Positions 35,413 through 44,238 of a DNA stretch of 64,000 nt are shown in pieces. This DNA is from CBDFKB01 sp965248715 (lineage in GTDB: Bacteria; Pseudomonadota; Alphaproteobacteria; Rhizobiales; Rhizobiaceae). The first letter of the stretch is position 1, and every line of letters starts with the position of its first letter. Position numbers and translations under genes: made by a program. The stretch is taken from the NCBI GenBank assembly GCA_965248715.1, contig CBDFKB010000006.1, positions 198,867-262,866 of the forward strand, read 5' to 3'. The notes beneath the pieces were generated by a model, which saw only the letters and a list, made by a program, of their open reading frames with translations, was not told the DNA's origin and searched no databases.

Positions 35413-36171
35413 ATGAACCCCAAACTCTCGGTAAACCTCAATGGCCCGGCTTTCCTGCGCAACCGGCGTAATCTGCCATGGCCGGACATCGTTGAACTTG
35501 GCCGCATTGCGCTGAACTGCGGCGCCACTGGGTTGACTATCCATCCGCGCCCCGACCAGCGCCACATCCGCTACGATGATGTAGCGGCAATCCGGGCGTT
35601 GATCGACGATGAATTTCCAAGCGCCGAACTTAATATCGAAGGCTATCCGGGTGAAGCGTTTTTAGCCCTAGTCGAGGCCAATGAGCCGGATCAAGTAACC
35701 CTGGTACCGGACGACCCGACCCAGGCGACCTCGGACCATGGTTGGGAGTTCGCCGCCAACGGAAATTTGCTGCGCGATACCGTACAGCGGCTAAAACAAC
35801 GGCAAATACGGGTCAGCCTGTTTTGTGATTCTAATGCCGACCAAGAGGCAATCTTAGCCGCGCGCGCCACGGGCGCCGACCGCATCGAACTGTATACCGG
35901 GCCTTATGGCGGCTGTTACGATGACCCTGAAGAAGCGGCGCGCCAGGTTGAAATATTATCCGATACGGCAACCCACGCCGCCGCCGCCGGTCTCGGCATC
36001 AATGCCGGGCATGATTTGACGGTCGACAATTTGCCAGCGCTTGCGGCGGCAATTCCCGATCTTGCCGAAGTATCGATCGGCCATTGTTTGACCGCCGATG
36101 CGCTGATCCATGGCATGGAAGGTGCTGTAAAACGGTTTTTGGCGGCGCTGCAACCGGATCAGCCCCGGTGA
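35413..36171 (+). CDS. pdxJ: Pyridoxine 5'-phosphate synthase
   Basis: PdxJ joins 1-deoxyxylulose 5-phosphate and aminoacetone phosphate in the DXP-dependent route to vitamin B6. The TIM-barrel protein has 252 residues from ATG 35413. Motifs are LSVNLNGPAFLRNRR, GLTIHPRPDQRHI, LNIEGYP, DQVTLVPDD and LGINAGHDLT. Unlike the common form it has NGPAFLRNRR rather than a DHVATLRQAR motif, as in one alphaproteobacterial subgroup. It is divergent from the aminopeptidase, with about 200 bases between them. Confidence 0.93.
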   Translation: MNPKLSVNLNGPAFLRNRRNLPWPDIVELGRIALNCGATGLTIHPRPDQRHIRYDDVAAIRALIDDEFPSAELNIEGYPGEAFLALVEANEPDQVTLVPDDPTQATSDHGWEFAANGNLLRDTVQRLKQRQIRVSLFCDSNADQEAILAARATGADRIELYTGPYGGCYDDPEEAARQVEILSDTATHAAAAGLGINAGHDLTVDNLPALAAAIPDLAEVSIGHCLTADALIHGMEGAVKRFLAALQPDQPR

Positions 36172-36220
36172 GGCGTTTCGATTGCCGCGGTTAGTGCGGC
36201 GATTTCCCTTGCATCGAACC

Positions 36221-36234
36221 GTACCGTACGGTAC
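36221..36234. promoter_or_regulatory. Perfect 14-bp palindrome, likely operator of the TetR-type regulator
   Basis: GTACCGTACGGTAC is its own reverse complement and ends 9 bases before the ATG of the regulator gene. Operators of TetR-family proteins are palindromes of this size next to their own gene. Binding here would block transcription or translation start. Confidence 0.65.
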
Positions 36235-36243
36235 CATTTAGAT

Positions 36244-36936
36244 ATGAAACGGCAATCCTGGGAAGTTGCGCCGGTGGCGGTGCGTGCTGAGACAATCGAA
36301 GCTGGGTCAAATGACCCGTCTGGTCGGCAGTGTGAGGTGCTGGCTTGCGTGCTCGATTTGATGGTTGAGACCGGCGATGGATTTTCCATGGCCGAGGTTG
36401 CCGGGCGGGCGAGTTGCTCAAAAGAGACCTTATATCGCTGGTTTGGAGACCGCGACGGGCTGTTGACCGCGACCGTTCAGTGGCAGGCCGCCAAGGTGAT
36501 GATGCCGGAACTCGATCACGCCGATTTAACCCCGCAAACCTTCCGCGGCGGGTTGGAAACATTCGCGATCAGTTGGCTTGAGGTCATTACCGGCGATATA
36601 TCAGCCGCCCTCAACCGGTCGGCGATTTCCCATGCCGGCTCAGCGGAAAACGGACTCGGCGAAATCGTGCTGCAAAATGGACCGCTGGCCATGTCGCGGC
36701 GCTTGCAGCCGATCTTCGAGATCGGCCGGCGCGCCGGGTTTATCGAGTTTGACTTCCACGGTACGGTATTTCGCAGCTTTTTCGGCCTTGTGGTTGGCGA
36801 TTGGCAAATCCGCAAATTGCTCGGTGAGGCCACCCGGCCATCGGCCAATGGCATCAAATTAACAGCCGCGCGTGCGGTTGGCCAGTTCCTAACCCTTTAT
36901 GGTCGAGGCTACTCGACCGAAACCCACACACCATAA
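36244..36936 (+). CDS. TetR/AcrR-family transcriptional regulator
   Basis: This 230-residue protein has a helix-turn-helix of TetR type at about residues 42-72: FSMAEVAGRASCSKETLYRWFGDRDGLL, in which ETLYRWF is the recognition helix. The C-terminal half is a helical ligand domain without recognisable specificity. A perfect palindrome lies just upstream and suggests autoregulation. ilvC follows in the same direction, 16 bases after the stop, so the two may be co-transcribed. A 30-residue N-terminal extension comes before the DNA-binding domain. Confidence 0.85.
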   Translation: MKRQSWEVAPVAVRAETIEAGSNDPSGRQCEVLACVLDLMVETGDGFSMAEVAGRASCSKETLYRWFGDRDGLLTATVQWQAAKVMMPELDHADLTPQTFRGGLETFAISWLEVITGDISAALNRSAISHAGSAENGLGEIVLQNGPLAMSRRLQPIFEIGRRAGFIEFDFHGTVFRSFFGLVVGDWQIRKLLGEATRPSANGIKLTAARAVGQFLTLYGRGYSTETHTP

Positions 36937-36952
36937 ACCAGGAGAAAACGAT

Positions 36953-37972
36953 ATGCGTGTTTACTACGATCGCGATGCGGACCTAAATCTCATCAAATCG
37001 AAGAAGGTCGCCATTATCGGCTATGGCAGCCAGGGCCGCGCCCACGCGCTCAATCTCAAGGATTCCGGCGTCAAAGATATCGCCGTTGCGCTGCGCCAAG
37101 GTTCCGCTTCGGCAAAAAAGGCCGAGGCCGACGGGATGAAGGTCAAGAGCGTTGCTGATGCTGCCAAATGGGCCGATTTGATGATGATGGCGACGCCGGA
37201 TGAATTGCAGGGCGACATTTACCGCGACCACATCGCCGGCAATATTCGCGACGGTGCGGCAATTGCCTTCGCACACGGGCTCAATGTGCATTTCGGCCTG
37301 ATCGAAGCCAAGTCCACCGTCGACGTATTGATGATTGCGCCGAAAGGCCCTGGCCACACCGTGCGCGGTGAATATGTCAAAGGCGGCGGTGTGCCGTGCC
37401 TGGTGGCGGTTGACCAAGATGCCTCGGGCAATGGGCTGGAACTCGGTATTTCGTATGCTTGTGGGGTCGGCGGCGGCCGCTCCGGCATTATCGAGACCAC
37501 CTTCAAAGAAGAGTGCGAGACCGATCTGTTCGGTGAACAAGTAGTATTATGCGGCGGCTTGATCGAACTAATCCGCGCCGGCTTCGAAACCCTGGTGGAG
37601 GCTGGTTATGCGCCGGAAATGGCCTATTTCGAGTGCCTGCACGAGGTTAAACTGATTGTCGACCTGGTCTATGAAGGCGGCATCGCCAACATGAATTATT
37701 CGATTTCGAATACCGCTGAATGGGGCGAATATGTCTCCGGCCCGCGCATCATCACCGCCGAGACCAAGGCCGAGATGAAGCGGATTTTGACCGATATCCA
37801 GACCGGCAAATTCACCTCTGAATGGATGCAGGAATACAAGGGTGGCGCGGCGCGCTTTAAAGGTATCCGCCGGGTCAATGACAGTCACCAGATCGAGGAA
37901 GTCGGCGAAAAACTGCGCGCTATGATGCCGTGGATTGCCGCCAACCGGTTGGTCGACAAAGGCAAGAACTGA
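36953..37972 (+). CDS. ilvC: Ketol-acid reductoisomerase
   Basis: IlvC carries out the second shared step of valine, isoleucine and leucine synthesis, using NADPH and Mg2+. From ATG 36953, after AGGAG, it has 339 residues, the class I length. The Rossmann loop KKVAIIGYGSQGRAHALNL lies at about 17-35, and the metal-binding part includes EECETDLFGEQ and the ECLHEVKLIVDL segment near 225. Nothing is missing. The nearby azlCD exporter handles the same amino acids, but it is not in the same operon. Confidence 0.97.
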   Translation: MRVYYDRDADLNLIKSKKVAIIGYGSQGRAHALNLKDSGVKDIAVALRQGSASAKKAEADGMKVKSVADAAKWADLMMMATPDELQGDIYRDHIAGNIRDGAAIAFAHGLNVHFGLIEAKSTVDVLMIAPKGPGHTVRGEYVKGGGVPCLVAVDQDASGNGLELGISYACGVGGGRSGIIETTFKEECETDLFGEQVVLCGGLIELIRAGFETLVEAGYAPEMAYFECLHEVKLIVDLVYEGGIANMNYSISNTAEWGEYVSGPRIITAETKAEMKRILTDIQTGKFTSEWMQEYKGGAARFKGIRRVNDSHQIEEVGEKLRAMMPWIAANRLVDKGKN

Positions 37973-38115
37973 GGCTTACTGTTACAAAAATGCGGTCACC
38001 CGATTTTTTTACGCCACCAGTGTGAAAATCTGCGCTAACCGCAATAGCGACCATGGCAAACGCCCTGGTCGGCATGGCCTATTTGCACCGAAATTCTACT
38101 AGGAGTACCTGCACC

Positions 38116-38376
38116 ATGATTGTTGTTTCAGGAGTGATTGAAATTGCCCAAGCCGATATTGAGGCCGCAAAGGCAGCGACGATTACGATGATGCACGAGA
38201 CCGCCAAAGAGGCTGGTTGCCTCGTATACCGTTTCGCACAGGACTTGGAGTTTCCAGCCCATCATCCTCTAAATGCAGCCCGCCATCCTTGGGGTCTGGC
38301 CCGAGGATCCATGGGCGCAAGCGGCAGCTTTACTCTTGTCACCTGCGCGGCTGTGGGACTATCATTCAATATCTGA
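38116..38376 (+). pseudogene. Truncated ABM-domain (monooxygenase-like) gene
   Basis: From ATG 38116, after AGGAG, the first 46 residues match the start of an antibiotic-biosynthesis-monooxygenase (ABM) domain: IVVSGVIEIAQADIEAAK and TAKEAGCLVYRFAQDLE. The second half of the domain, normally FRVFEEW...HF..PH, is missing. Instead 40 unrelated residues follow to the stop. No other frame restores the domain. It looks like the 5' part of a gene whose end was lost by deletion or rearrangement. A short functional protein cannot be excluded. Confidence 0.6.
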
Positions 38377-38471
38377 ACAAGTAGAAAACAGATCATGGCC
38401 TGTGACCGAAATGGCTAAATGCCATTTTTTGCGTGCACAACCGGCGGCATGTATTCGTGGGAGGATGTAAA

Positions 38472-40202
38472 ATGTTTAAATTCATCTTGATGAGCGGCGT
38501 GGCGAGTATTGCGCTCAGCGCTTCCTTGGCGACCACTAAGGCCAGTGATGAACTGATCCGCATCGCCAGCGTGCCAAAGGGTGCGGAAGTTACCGGGCCT
38601 GCTGTCAACGGTCTTGGCGAATTGTTCTTTAACGCCCAACACCCAGGTGGCAAGAGTGTATTGGCGGCCGGCGGGCCAGCAGCCTTAATCGGCTATGTGG
38701 ATGGGCTCGACATCCGCACGTTTGCCGGACCGAGCATGCCAATTCCCGCCGACGGCGATCGCAACAAGGTCCATGTAGCAGCGGGAAATTACACTACTCT
38801 TGGCAAGTCTGGCGATGATATCGGCGGTGGGCAAAAGCTCGGCGGTATTTATACCAAGAGCGGCGATTTGATGTTCATTTCCAACGATGTGGACTTCAAC
38901 GCTTTCATTCCGCTGAGTGCCAGTTCAGCCTATCTATATACGGCCTGGGAAGGTGGCGGCCGCAAAGGCGTTGCTGGTATCAGCCGGCTTAATCTCAACC
39001 GCAGCGAAGGCCATTGGCGGGCAGACCTGAGCGCTTCAAAAATGATGGATCTCAGCTCCATCGATGGCGGTTGGGTGCTGTGCTACGGCACAATTTCGCC
39101 CTGGGGCACGCCGATCTTTTCGGAGGAATATTATTTCTTCAACACATCCCTGTGGAACCATCCCAACAACCATGACGAAGACGAGCGGCCGGGTTTCGCC
39201 AAAGGCAATGACAATATGTACCACCAGCCCAAGCGGATGAATGAGTATATGGGCGCTAACTCCAATCCCTATCGCTATGGCTACAATATTGAGATGAATA
39301 ATGCCGCCGACGCCGATGATGCGGGTTTCACCCGGCACTATGTGATGGGGCGTTTTAGCCATGAGAACGTGGTCGTTATGGGCGATGGCCGCACCGTGTA
39401 TCAATCCGATGACGACTCGGCCAAATATACCGACGCCAAATATAACACCAATTCCGGTGGAGTGTTTTTCAAATTTGTTGCAGATCACAAGGCGGATTTG
39501 CGCGCTGGCACTTTGTACGCCGCCAAATTGACCCAAGACGACAATGCGGACCCCGCCACCGCCGGTTTCCATGTCGATTGGGTCACGCTTGGCCATTCGA
39601 CCAACGTGGAAGTTGAGCGCTGGATCAGCGAATACGAAAACATCGGCACCGACGCCTATCAGGAAGGCAGCACCAATTTTATTGCAGACGCCGATGTTAT
39701 CAATTGGGCCGAGGGCAAGACCGGCAACGACATTAATGGCGACGGCACGGTTGGTTCTTATCCAGACGACCGTCCGGCGTTCCTGGAAAGCCGCAAAGCC
39801 GCCGCCGCCATGGGGGCGACCTATGAATGGAACAAATTGGAAGGGGTTACTGCCAGCGATGACACGCTTTATCTCGCGGTTTCGGAAATAACCGATACGA
39901 TGGATAAATCCTGGGGCCATGTGGCTTGGGATACCGGCGCCAGAGACGAACAAAACCCTGGCACGATCGCGCTCAACAAAGAAAATTGCGGCGTGGTTTA
40001 CGGCGGCAAGATTGGGTTCAACTACAATGTCACGCGGTTGGATCCGGTGGTCGTGGGCCGCACCATGGAAGACGGCACCTGTGACCCTAATGGCATGGCC
40101 AGACCCGACAATATTTTAGCGCTGTCGAACGGGGCGTTGTTGATCGGCGAGGACGCCGGCAAAAAAGCCCATCCTGTCGACATGCTGTGGATGAGAAAAT
40201 AG
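38472..40202 (+). CDS. PhoX-type (DUF839) secreted phosphatase-like protein
   Basis: From ATG 38472, after GGGAGG, this frame gives 576 residues. It starts with a signal peptide (MFKFILMSGVASIALSASLA). PhoX/DUF839 features are VLCYGTISPWGTPIFSEE near residue 197, repeated beta-propeller-like strands (VVVMGDGRTVYQSDDDSA, YLAVSEITDTM) and the C-terminal RPDNILALSNGALLIGED. PhoX enzymes are Ca/Fe-dependent alkaline phosphatases. True phosphatase activity is not certain for all family members. No Pho box could be assigned upstream. Confidence 0.82.
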   Translation: MFKFILMSGVASIALSASLATTKASDELIRIASVPKGAEVTGPAVNGLGELFFNAQHPGGKSVLAAGGPAALIGYVDGLDIRTFAGPSMPIPADGDRNKVHVAAGNYTTLGKSGDDIGGGQKLGGIYTKSGDLMFISNDVDFNAFIPLSASSAYLYTAWEGGGRKGVAGISRLNLNRSEGHWRADLSASKMMDLSSIDGGWVLCYGTISPWGTPIFSEEYYFFNTSLWNHPNNHDEDERPGFAKGNDNMYHQPKRMNEYMGANSNPYRYGYNIEMNNAADADDAGFTRHYVMGRFSHENVVVMGDGRTVYQSDDDSAKYTDAKYNTNSGGVFFKFVADHKADLRAGTLYAAKLTQDDNADPATAGFHVDWVTLGHSTNVEVERWISEYENIGTDAYQEGSTNFIADADVINWAEGKTGNDINGDGTVGSYPDDRPAFLESRKAAAAMGATYEWNKLEGVTASDDTLYLAVSEITDTMDKSWGHVAWDTGARDEQNPGTIALNKENCGVVYGGKIGFNYNVTRLDPVVVGRTMEDGTCDPNGMARPDNILALSNGALLIGEDAGKKAHPVDMLWMRK

Positions 40203-40463
40203 CCGGGCCTGACTTGGGAACACCCTCTCGCCGCTTTGGGCCTGGTGATGTGTCATCCTCGCCCGTGGGGCGCGAAATTGTGGACAAAAGCGAGGCTTTA
40301 GCCACTTGTCGCGCGGGATATGAACATCCTCCGGTAAACCGGGAGCGGTTCAAGAGACCCAATTTGGCCCGTCATCTCGCACCAAATTGGCACACTTGCC
40401 GCTCGTGTGGACAGCAAATTGCTGTCTGGCAGGAAAAATTTGCGGATATCGGTCGCGGCGGCT
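40203..40463. other. Non-coding gap after the phosphatase gene
   Basis: I see no gene here. CTTGGGAACACCCTCT at 40216 resembles a stretch near 35296, but the match is short and may be chance. The sigma-54 promoter of the next gene follows directly. Confidence 0.3.
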
Positions 40464-40480
40464 TGGCACGAAACTTGCTA
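40464..40480 (+). promoter_or_regulatory. Sigma-54 (RpoN) promoter of the PilZ gene
   Basis: TGGCACG, AAAC and TTGCTA follow each other, a full match to the -24/-12 consensus (TGGCACG-N4-TTGCW) with the GG and GC dinucleotides 10 bases apart. The predicted transcription start is about 40490, so the leader is about 22 bases and includes the ribosome binding site GAGGAG. TGGTATAAT at 40488-40496 overlaps the start point. Confidence 0.75.
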
Positions 40481-40511
40481 TTTTGGTTGGTATAATCCGA
40501 GGAGCCAACCA

Positions 40512-40817
40512 ATGCTTGCAGTTCAAATAGATCAAACCACTGTCGCCCAGCCTACCATTAACGGCACGGATGCGGCCGAACAACGCATCGCCCATCGCCG
40601 CCGGGTATACAAAGGCGCGATGATAAAATTTGATGACGGTAGTTCGACCATGGAATGTGTAATGCGCAACGAGAACGCCGAAGGAGCATTGCTTAGTTTT
40701 GGCGGTTTGGTGTTGCTGCCCGACCAGTTTTCGCTGATCGACAAATTAACCGGTAACGTGCACCGCGCTGAAATCGCCTGGCGTAAGGGGCTCAAAATTG
40801 GGGTTCGCTACACCTGA
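40512..40817 (+). CDS. Small PilZ-domain protein
   Basis: This 101-residue protein (ATG 40512, after GAGGAG) has a single PilZ-like domain. RRRVYKGAMIKFDDGSSTMECVMRNEN covers the first strands, and RAEIAWRKGLKIGVRY the last ones. In typical PilZ domains an RxxxR motif and DxSxxG bind cyclic di-GMP; here RHRRRVYKG-like residues exist (AHRRRVYKGA), but the second motif reads NENAEGALL, so nucleotide binding is doubtful. A sigma-54 promoter directly upstream suggests nitrogen-, motility- or stress-linked expression. Confidence 0.78.
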   Translation: MLAVQIDQTTVAQPTINGTDAAEQRIAHRRRVYKGAMIKFDDGSSTMECVMRNENAEGALLSFGGLVLLPDQFSLIDKLTGNVHRAEIAWRKGLKIGVRYT

Positions 40818-40852
40818 AATTCTTTGCCATTCCCCGTCGCCTCAGCACTTCA

Positions 40853-41407
40853 TCAACCTGCTTGGGACAACCAAAGGGCAACTTCCTGAACGAATTTGTC
40901 TCCAAGGCGTCCGACGCGCTGTGTTGGAGTTGAGATGACCGTATTGACAGCAATTGCGACCAGAAACCCAATGTTTCCATCGCCCTTCAAAGACGCATCA
41001 ACCGCTTGTATTGTATGAGCTGCAATTATATTTCCGGTCTCCGGGTCAGATATAGTAACAGTGCCGGTAACGCTGCTGTCCGATTGGAATAATGCACGCC
41101 CTGCCGCCGAAGCCATCTTAATATTGCTAAACAGGACATGAACCTCCGCTGGATTAGTCCCTTTCAATCGCTCGCTAAATAAGGCCGCAAGTTTGACTTC
41201 AGATTCTTCAATGAATATCTGCCCCAATTCCGCAGCCCTTTCCTTGGCATCGAGGCTTAAGCCTTGGACAAAATTACTCGATTTACTGCTGGTTAAGGAT
41301 TGGAAATAGTAGGTATTGGCCGCATATTGAATGGACGGATCAATTTGCGTTGTTGTACAAGCCGTTGAAGTAAAAAGCAAAACACAAAATACGCCAAGAT
41401 ACCGCAT
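40853..41407 (-). CDS. Putative lipoprotein
   Basis: From ATG 41407, after GGGGGA, this is a 184-residue protein with a signal peptide and lipobox (LLFTSTAC; Cys18 expected to be acylated). The body contains a SVTGTVTISDPETGNIIAAHTI beta segment and a GFLVAIAVNTVIS hydrophobic segment, followed by GDKFVQEVALWL, as in DUF4410-like lipoproteins. The family assignment is tentative. The function is unknown; membrane location is supported by the lipobox. It converges with the PilZ gene. Confidence 0.7.
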   Translation of the reverse strand: MRYLGVFCVLLFTSTACTTTQIDPSIQYAANTYYFQSLTSSKSSNFVQGLSLDAKERAAELGQIFIEESEVKLAALFSERLKGTNPAEVHVLFSNIKMASAAGRALFQSDSSVTGTVTISDPETGNIIAAHTIQAVDASLKGDGNIGFLVAIAVNTVISTPTQRVGRLGDKFVQEVALWLSQAG

Positions 41408-41428
41408 CAATAATCCCCCAACCATCAA

Positions 41429-41804
41429 TCACCGCTCTTATGATAAATAATTATTAAACAGCAAGCAATAGACATACATATTTTAAGTCCGGATTTTTTT
41501 TGATCATTTCCCATCCATTGAAGTCTATGCAGCCAACATTCCTATTTGTGAGTAGCGCTTTGCCGCCTAATCGAGGTCAGATTTGGCCGTTGCGAATCGC
41601 CATCATATCTGTGGCTACATGGCTGGGTTTTGGAACGATGTTGACTTTGTTGGAAAGACCGACGGTGATCAATTTATCAACTGTGAAATCGGGTTTGCCG
41701 ATGGTCTTGCTTGCGCGCCATGTGCGAACGCCGATATGCCTAATCCTTGAGCCGCAGCGGCGAAGCTGGTTTAATCGCTGCGGGCGACGCCATGAGGGAA
41801 AGCA
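41429..41804. other. AT-rich non-coding gap
   Basis: This region lies between two divergent genes. It should hold both promoters. An open frame from 41500 runs into the next gene and contains one hydrophobic stretch, but no family pattern; I do not call it a gene. Confidence 0.3.
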
Positions 41805-42230
41805 ATGCGATTTTTTGCCTATTTCTACCTGTTCTTATTTTTGATTGCGGCCACAACTGCGGTTGCCCAAGACGGCCCGGTCGGCATCGCCTTTGTCGAG
41901 GCGCCGGAGCAATCCCACGGTATGTGCGTTGCCGACAATGCCGATCGCGCTTTCGATTGCGCACGGCAAAAATGCGCCGAAAACGCGATCGACATTTCCG
42001 ATTGTTTACGGGTCGCTTGGTGTTATCCAGCCGGGTGGAGCGCCGACATTTTCATGCAGCACCGCGAGGGTCCGCATTGGCATCAATATACCTGCGGCTG
42101 GCAATCGCGATCCGACGCTGAGGCGGCAGCGAAAATTGCCTGCGAGGGTAGCATGGCGGAGTTTTTGATCGAATGTGCCGTCGTGCAGATTTGGGATCGT
42201 GATGGCGTTCGTGTATTTGGCGAAGACTAG
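41805..42230 (+). CDS. Secreted cysteine-rich hypothetical protein
   Basis: The 141-residue protein has a clear signal peptide (FFAYFYLFLFLIAATTAVA) and eight cysteines after it, in pairs such as CARQKCAENAIDISDC and CAxx-type spacings. This fits an exported, disulphide-linked small protein. The pattern is weakly like DUF4189 proteins. AGGGAAAG precedes the ATG. The function is unknown. The next gene begins 42 bases later on the same strand. Confidence 0.65.
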   Translation: MRFFAYFYLFLFLIAATTAVAQDGPVGIAFVEAPEQSHGMCVADNADRAFDCARQKCAENAIDISDCLRVAWCYPAGWSADIFMQHREGPHWHQYTCGWQSRSDAEAAAKIACEGSMAEFLIECAVVQIWDRDGVRVFGED

Positions 42231-42272
42231 ATCCGCATGACCGCGACAATTTCCAACATCCGGTAAACCACC

Positions 42273-43385
42273 ATGGCCTTGCGCATTGCCACCTTCAACG
42301 CTGAAAACCTGATGCACCGGTTCGACTTTTCCGGCTATCGCAATGAGTTGCGCAAGGATCGAACCCTGCACATGGTGGATGTGCGCGACGAAGCGCATTT
42401 CCGGCAGTTAGAACAAGCGCGGGTTGTCGCCCACACCGACGACACGATGCAACTGACCGCATTGGCGATTGCTGATACTCGCGCTGATATTGTGTGTCTG
42501 CAGGAAGTCGAAAACATAAAGGCGCTCGATGGGTTCGAATATGGCTATCTGTTCAAAATGATCGGCCAGGGCTATCGGCGCAAATACCTCGTTGAGGGCA
42601 ATGACGGGCGCGGTATCGACGTCGCGGTGATGACCCGCGATGTGACCGCTGATGGCGATGAGATCGAGTGCCTGGCGGTCAAAAGCCATGCCCATGTGAC
42701 CTATGGTGATCTTGATCTGATGAACGATGAACTGCGCGCGCTCGGCGAAAAACCCAATGAGCGGGTGTTTCGCCGCGACTGTTTGGAGCTCGATTTCCGC
42801 ATTGGCGGGCGGCGGCTAACATTGTTCGTGGTGCATTTCAAATCGATGGGCGGGTCGCGCGGTGGCAGAGACGGACGCACGGTGACGATGCCGGTCCGCA
42901 ATGCCGAAGCGCGTGCGGTGCGCCACATAATCGAGAAAAAATTTGGGCCAGGGAAAACCGACACCAAACGCTGGCTGGTGTGCGGCGATCTTAATGATTA
43001 TCGCTCGCGTATCGTGGTCAGTGGTGACCCGCACCATGGCCATCATTTCGAGCCGATTGAAGAGACAATTTCTGGATTCGATCCGCTGATCGACGGTGGT
43101 TTTGCCGTCAATTTGGTGGCGCGACGGGAACCGGTCGAACAATGGACGCTGTATCACACCAGGGGGCCAAACGAGCGCCATTTGTGCCAGCTAGACTATC
43201 TATTGGCGTCGCCGGTGATCGCCGATAGCAACCCGAAAGCGGTGCCCGATATTATTCGTGCCGGCCAGCCCTACCGGACCATATTTCCGCCCGGCCAGGA
43301 CGTGGCGCGTTACCCACGTACCGGGTGGGATCGGCCGAAATCATCCGACCATTGCCCGGTCGCGGTAACGCTCAATGTGGTCTGA
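42273..43385 (+). CDS. Endonuclease/exonuclease/phosphatase-family protein
   Basis: The 370-residue protein begins MALRIATFNAENLMHRFDF, the first strand and Asn-Glu metal site region of the DNase I-like fold. CLQEVENIKALDGF gives the catalytic Glu near residue 76. FVVHFKSMGG, CGDLNDY (Asp and Asn) and a final SSDHCPV (Asp-His pair) complete the active site. All catalytic motifs are present. The substrate could be nucleic acid, a phosphoinositide-like lipid or a sugar phosphate. It overlaps the next gene by 11 bases. Confidence 0.85.
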   Translation: MALRIATFNAENLMHRFDFSGYRNELRKDRTLHMVDVRDEAHFRQLEQARVVAHTDDTMQLTALAIADTRADIVCLQEVENIKALDGFEYGYLFKMIGQGYRRKYLVEGNDGRGIDVAVMTRDVTADGDEIECLAVKSHAHVTYGDLDLMNDELRALGEKPNERVFRRDCLELDFRIGGRRLTLFVVHFKSMGGSRGGRDGRTVTMPVRNAEARAVRHIIEKKFGPGKTDTKRWLVCGDLNDYRSRIVVSGDPHHGHHFEPIEETISGFDPLIDGGFAVNLVARREPVEQWTLYHTRGPNERHLCQLDYLLASPVIADSNPKAVPDIIRAGQPYRTIFPPGQDVARYPRTGWDRPKSSDHCPVAVTLNVV

Positions 43386-44094
43386 CGGGCCGGCGGCGTG
43401 CCGCATTTCGCAAGTCGATATCCGCCTGGAAGACAAGCCGCATCCAATAGACCTTGAACATCGCCCAGCGATCGAACAGCACTGGCAAGCGCTGCTTCGC
43501 GCCAACCCGGCACTATATGATGGCGCAATGTTGCTTTGCCGGTCGCTGGAACTCGACGGCAATTGCTTGGCGGGAATTTCTTGCCGGACCGGGTTCGCCA
43601 GCTTTCTTTATTGGCGGGACAAATTGGCCAATACCGATGAAGCGTTCCACGTATTCTCCGCCGCCGCGATGATCGGCAACGACGGCCGAGTGATCATGGG
43701 GCGCATGGCCGCGCACACTGCTAGCGCCGGCAAGATTTATATGCCCGCAGGTAGCATTGACGAACAAGATGTGCGTGGTAACCGGTTGGATTTTGACGCC
43801 GCGATGCTGCGCGAGACCTATGAGGAAACCGGCATCGCGCTTGATGCCAGTCAAGGCGATGGCAGTTTTTTGATGGTTCGTTCGGGCCGCATCGTTGCCC
43901 TTATCAAAGAATTTCGCTTTGATATTCCTGCCCAAGAATTAGTAGAACGCATCACGGCAAATCTTGCGATTGTCGAGGAAGACGAATTGTCGGAGATTTT
44001 GACCTTTGCGCCCGGCGAGGTTGATCGCGCTATGCCGGACATTATTCAGTGCTACCAGCGATGGCGGGTTGGGAATGAGCGCTATCCTGTGTAA
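43375..44094 (+). CDS. Nudix hydrolase with an extended Nudix box
   Basis: This 239-residue protein carries RETYEETGI near residue 144, the core of the Nudix box. The preceding part, MPAGSIDEQDVRGNRLDFDAAML, is about six residues longer than the standard G-x5-E-x7 spacing. The extension occurs in a known alphaproteobacterial subgroup. The first glycine and the EExG glutamates are kept, so hydrolase activity is likely. The N-terminal 90 residues are a separate region. Possible substrates are nucleotide or CoA pyrophosphates. It starts inside the nuclease-fold gene. Confidence 0.8.
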   Translation: MWSDGPAACRISQVDIRLEDKPHPIDLEHRPAIEQHWQALLRANPALYDGAMLLCRSLELDGNCLAGISCRTGFASFLYWRDKLANTDEAFHVFSAAAMIGNDGRVIMGRMAAHTASAGKIYMPAGSIDEQDVRGNRLDFDAAMLRETYEETGIALDASQGDGSFLMVRSGRIVALIKEFRFDIPAQELVERITANLAIVEEDELSEILTFAPGEVDRAMPDIIQCYQRWRVGNERYPV

Positions 44095-44238
44095 AGTGAT
44101 CCATGCGGCTATCAACAAACATTAGCCGCTTTGGCAGATTGCTTCCGGGTCCTGCCGCTAGGTTGGTCGGCGCACAATGCGACCGATCTGTAGATGCGCC
44201 GATGGCAATCAACCAACCCCACAGGCGGGCCAAACATC

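Noticed and set aside
41500..41844. A 114-codon frame with one hydrophobic stretch
   Set aside because: It runs into the next gene in another frame and shows no conserved motif or good ribosome binding site.
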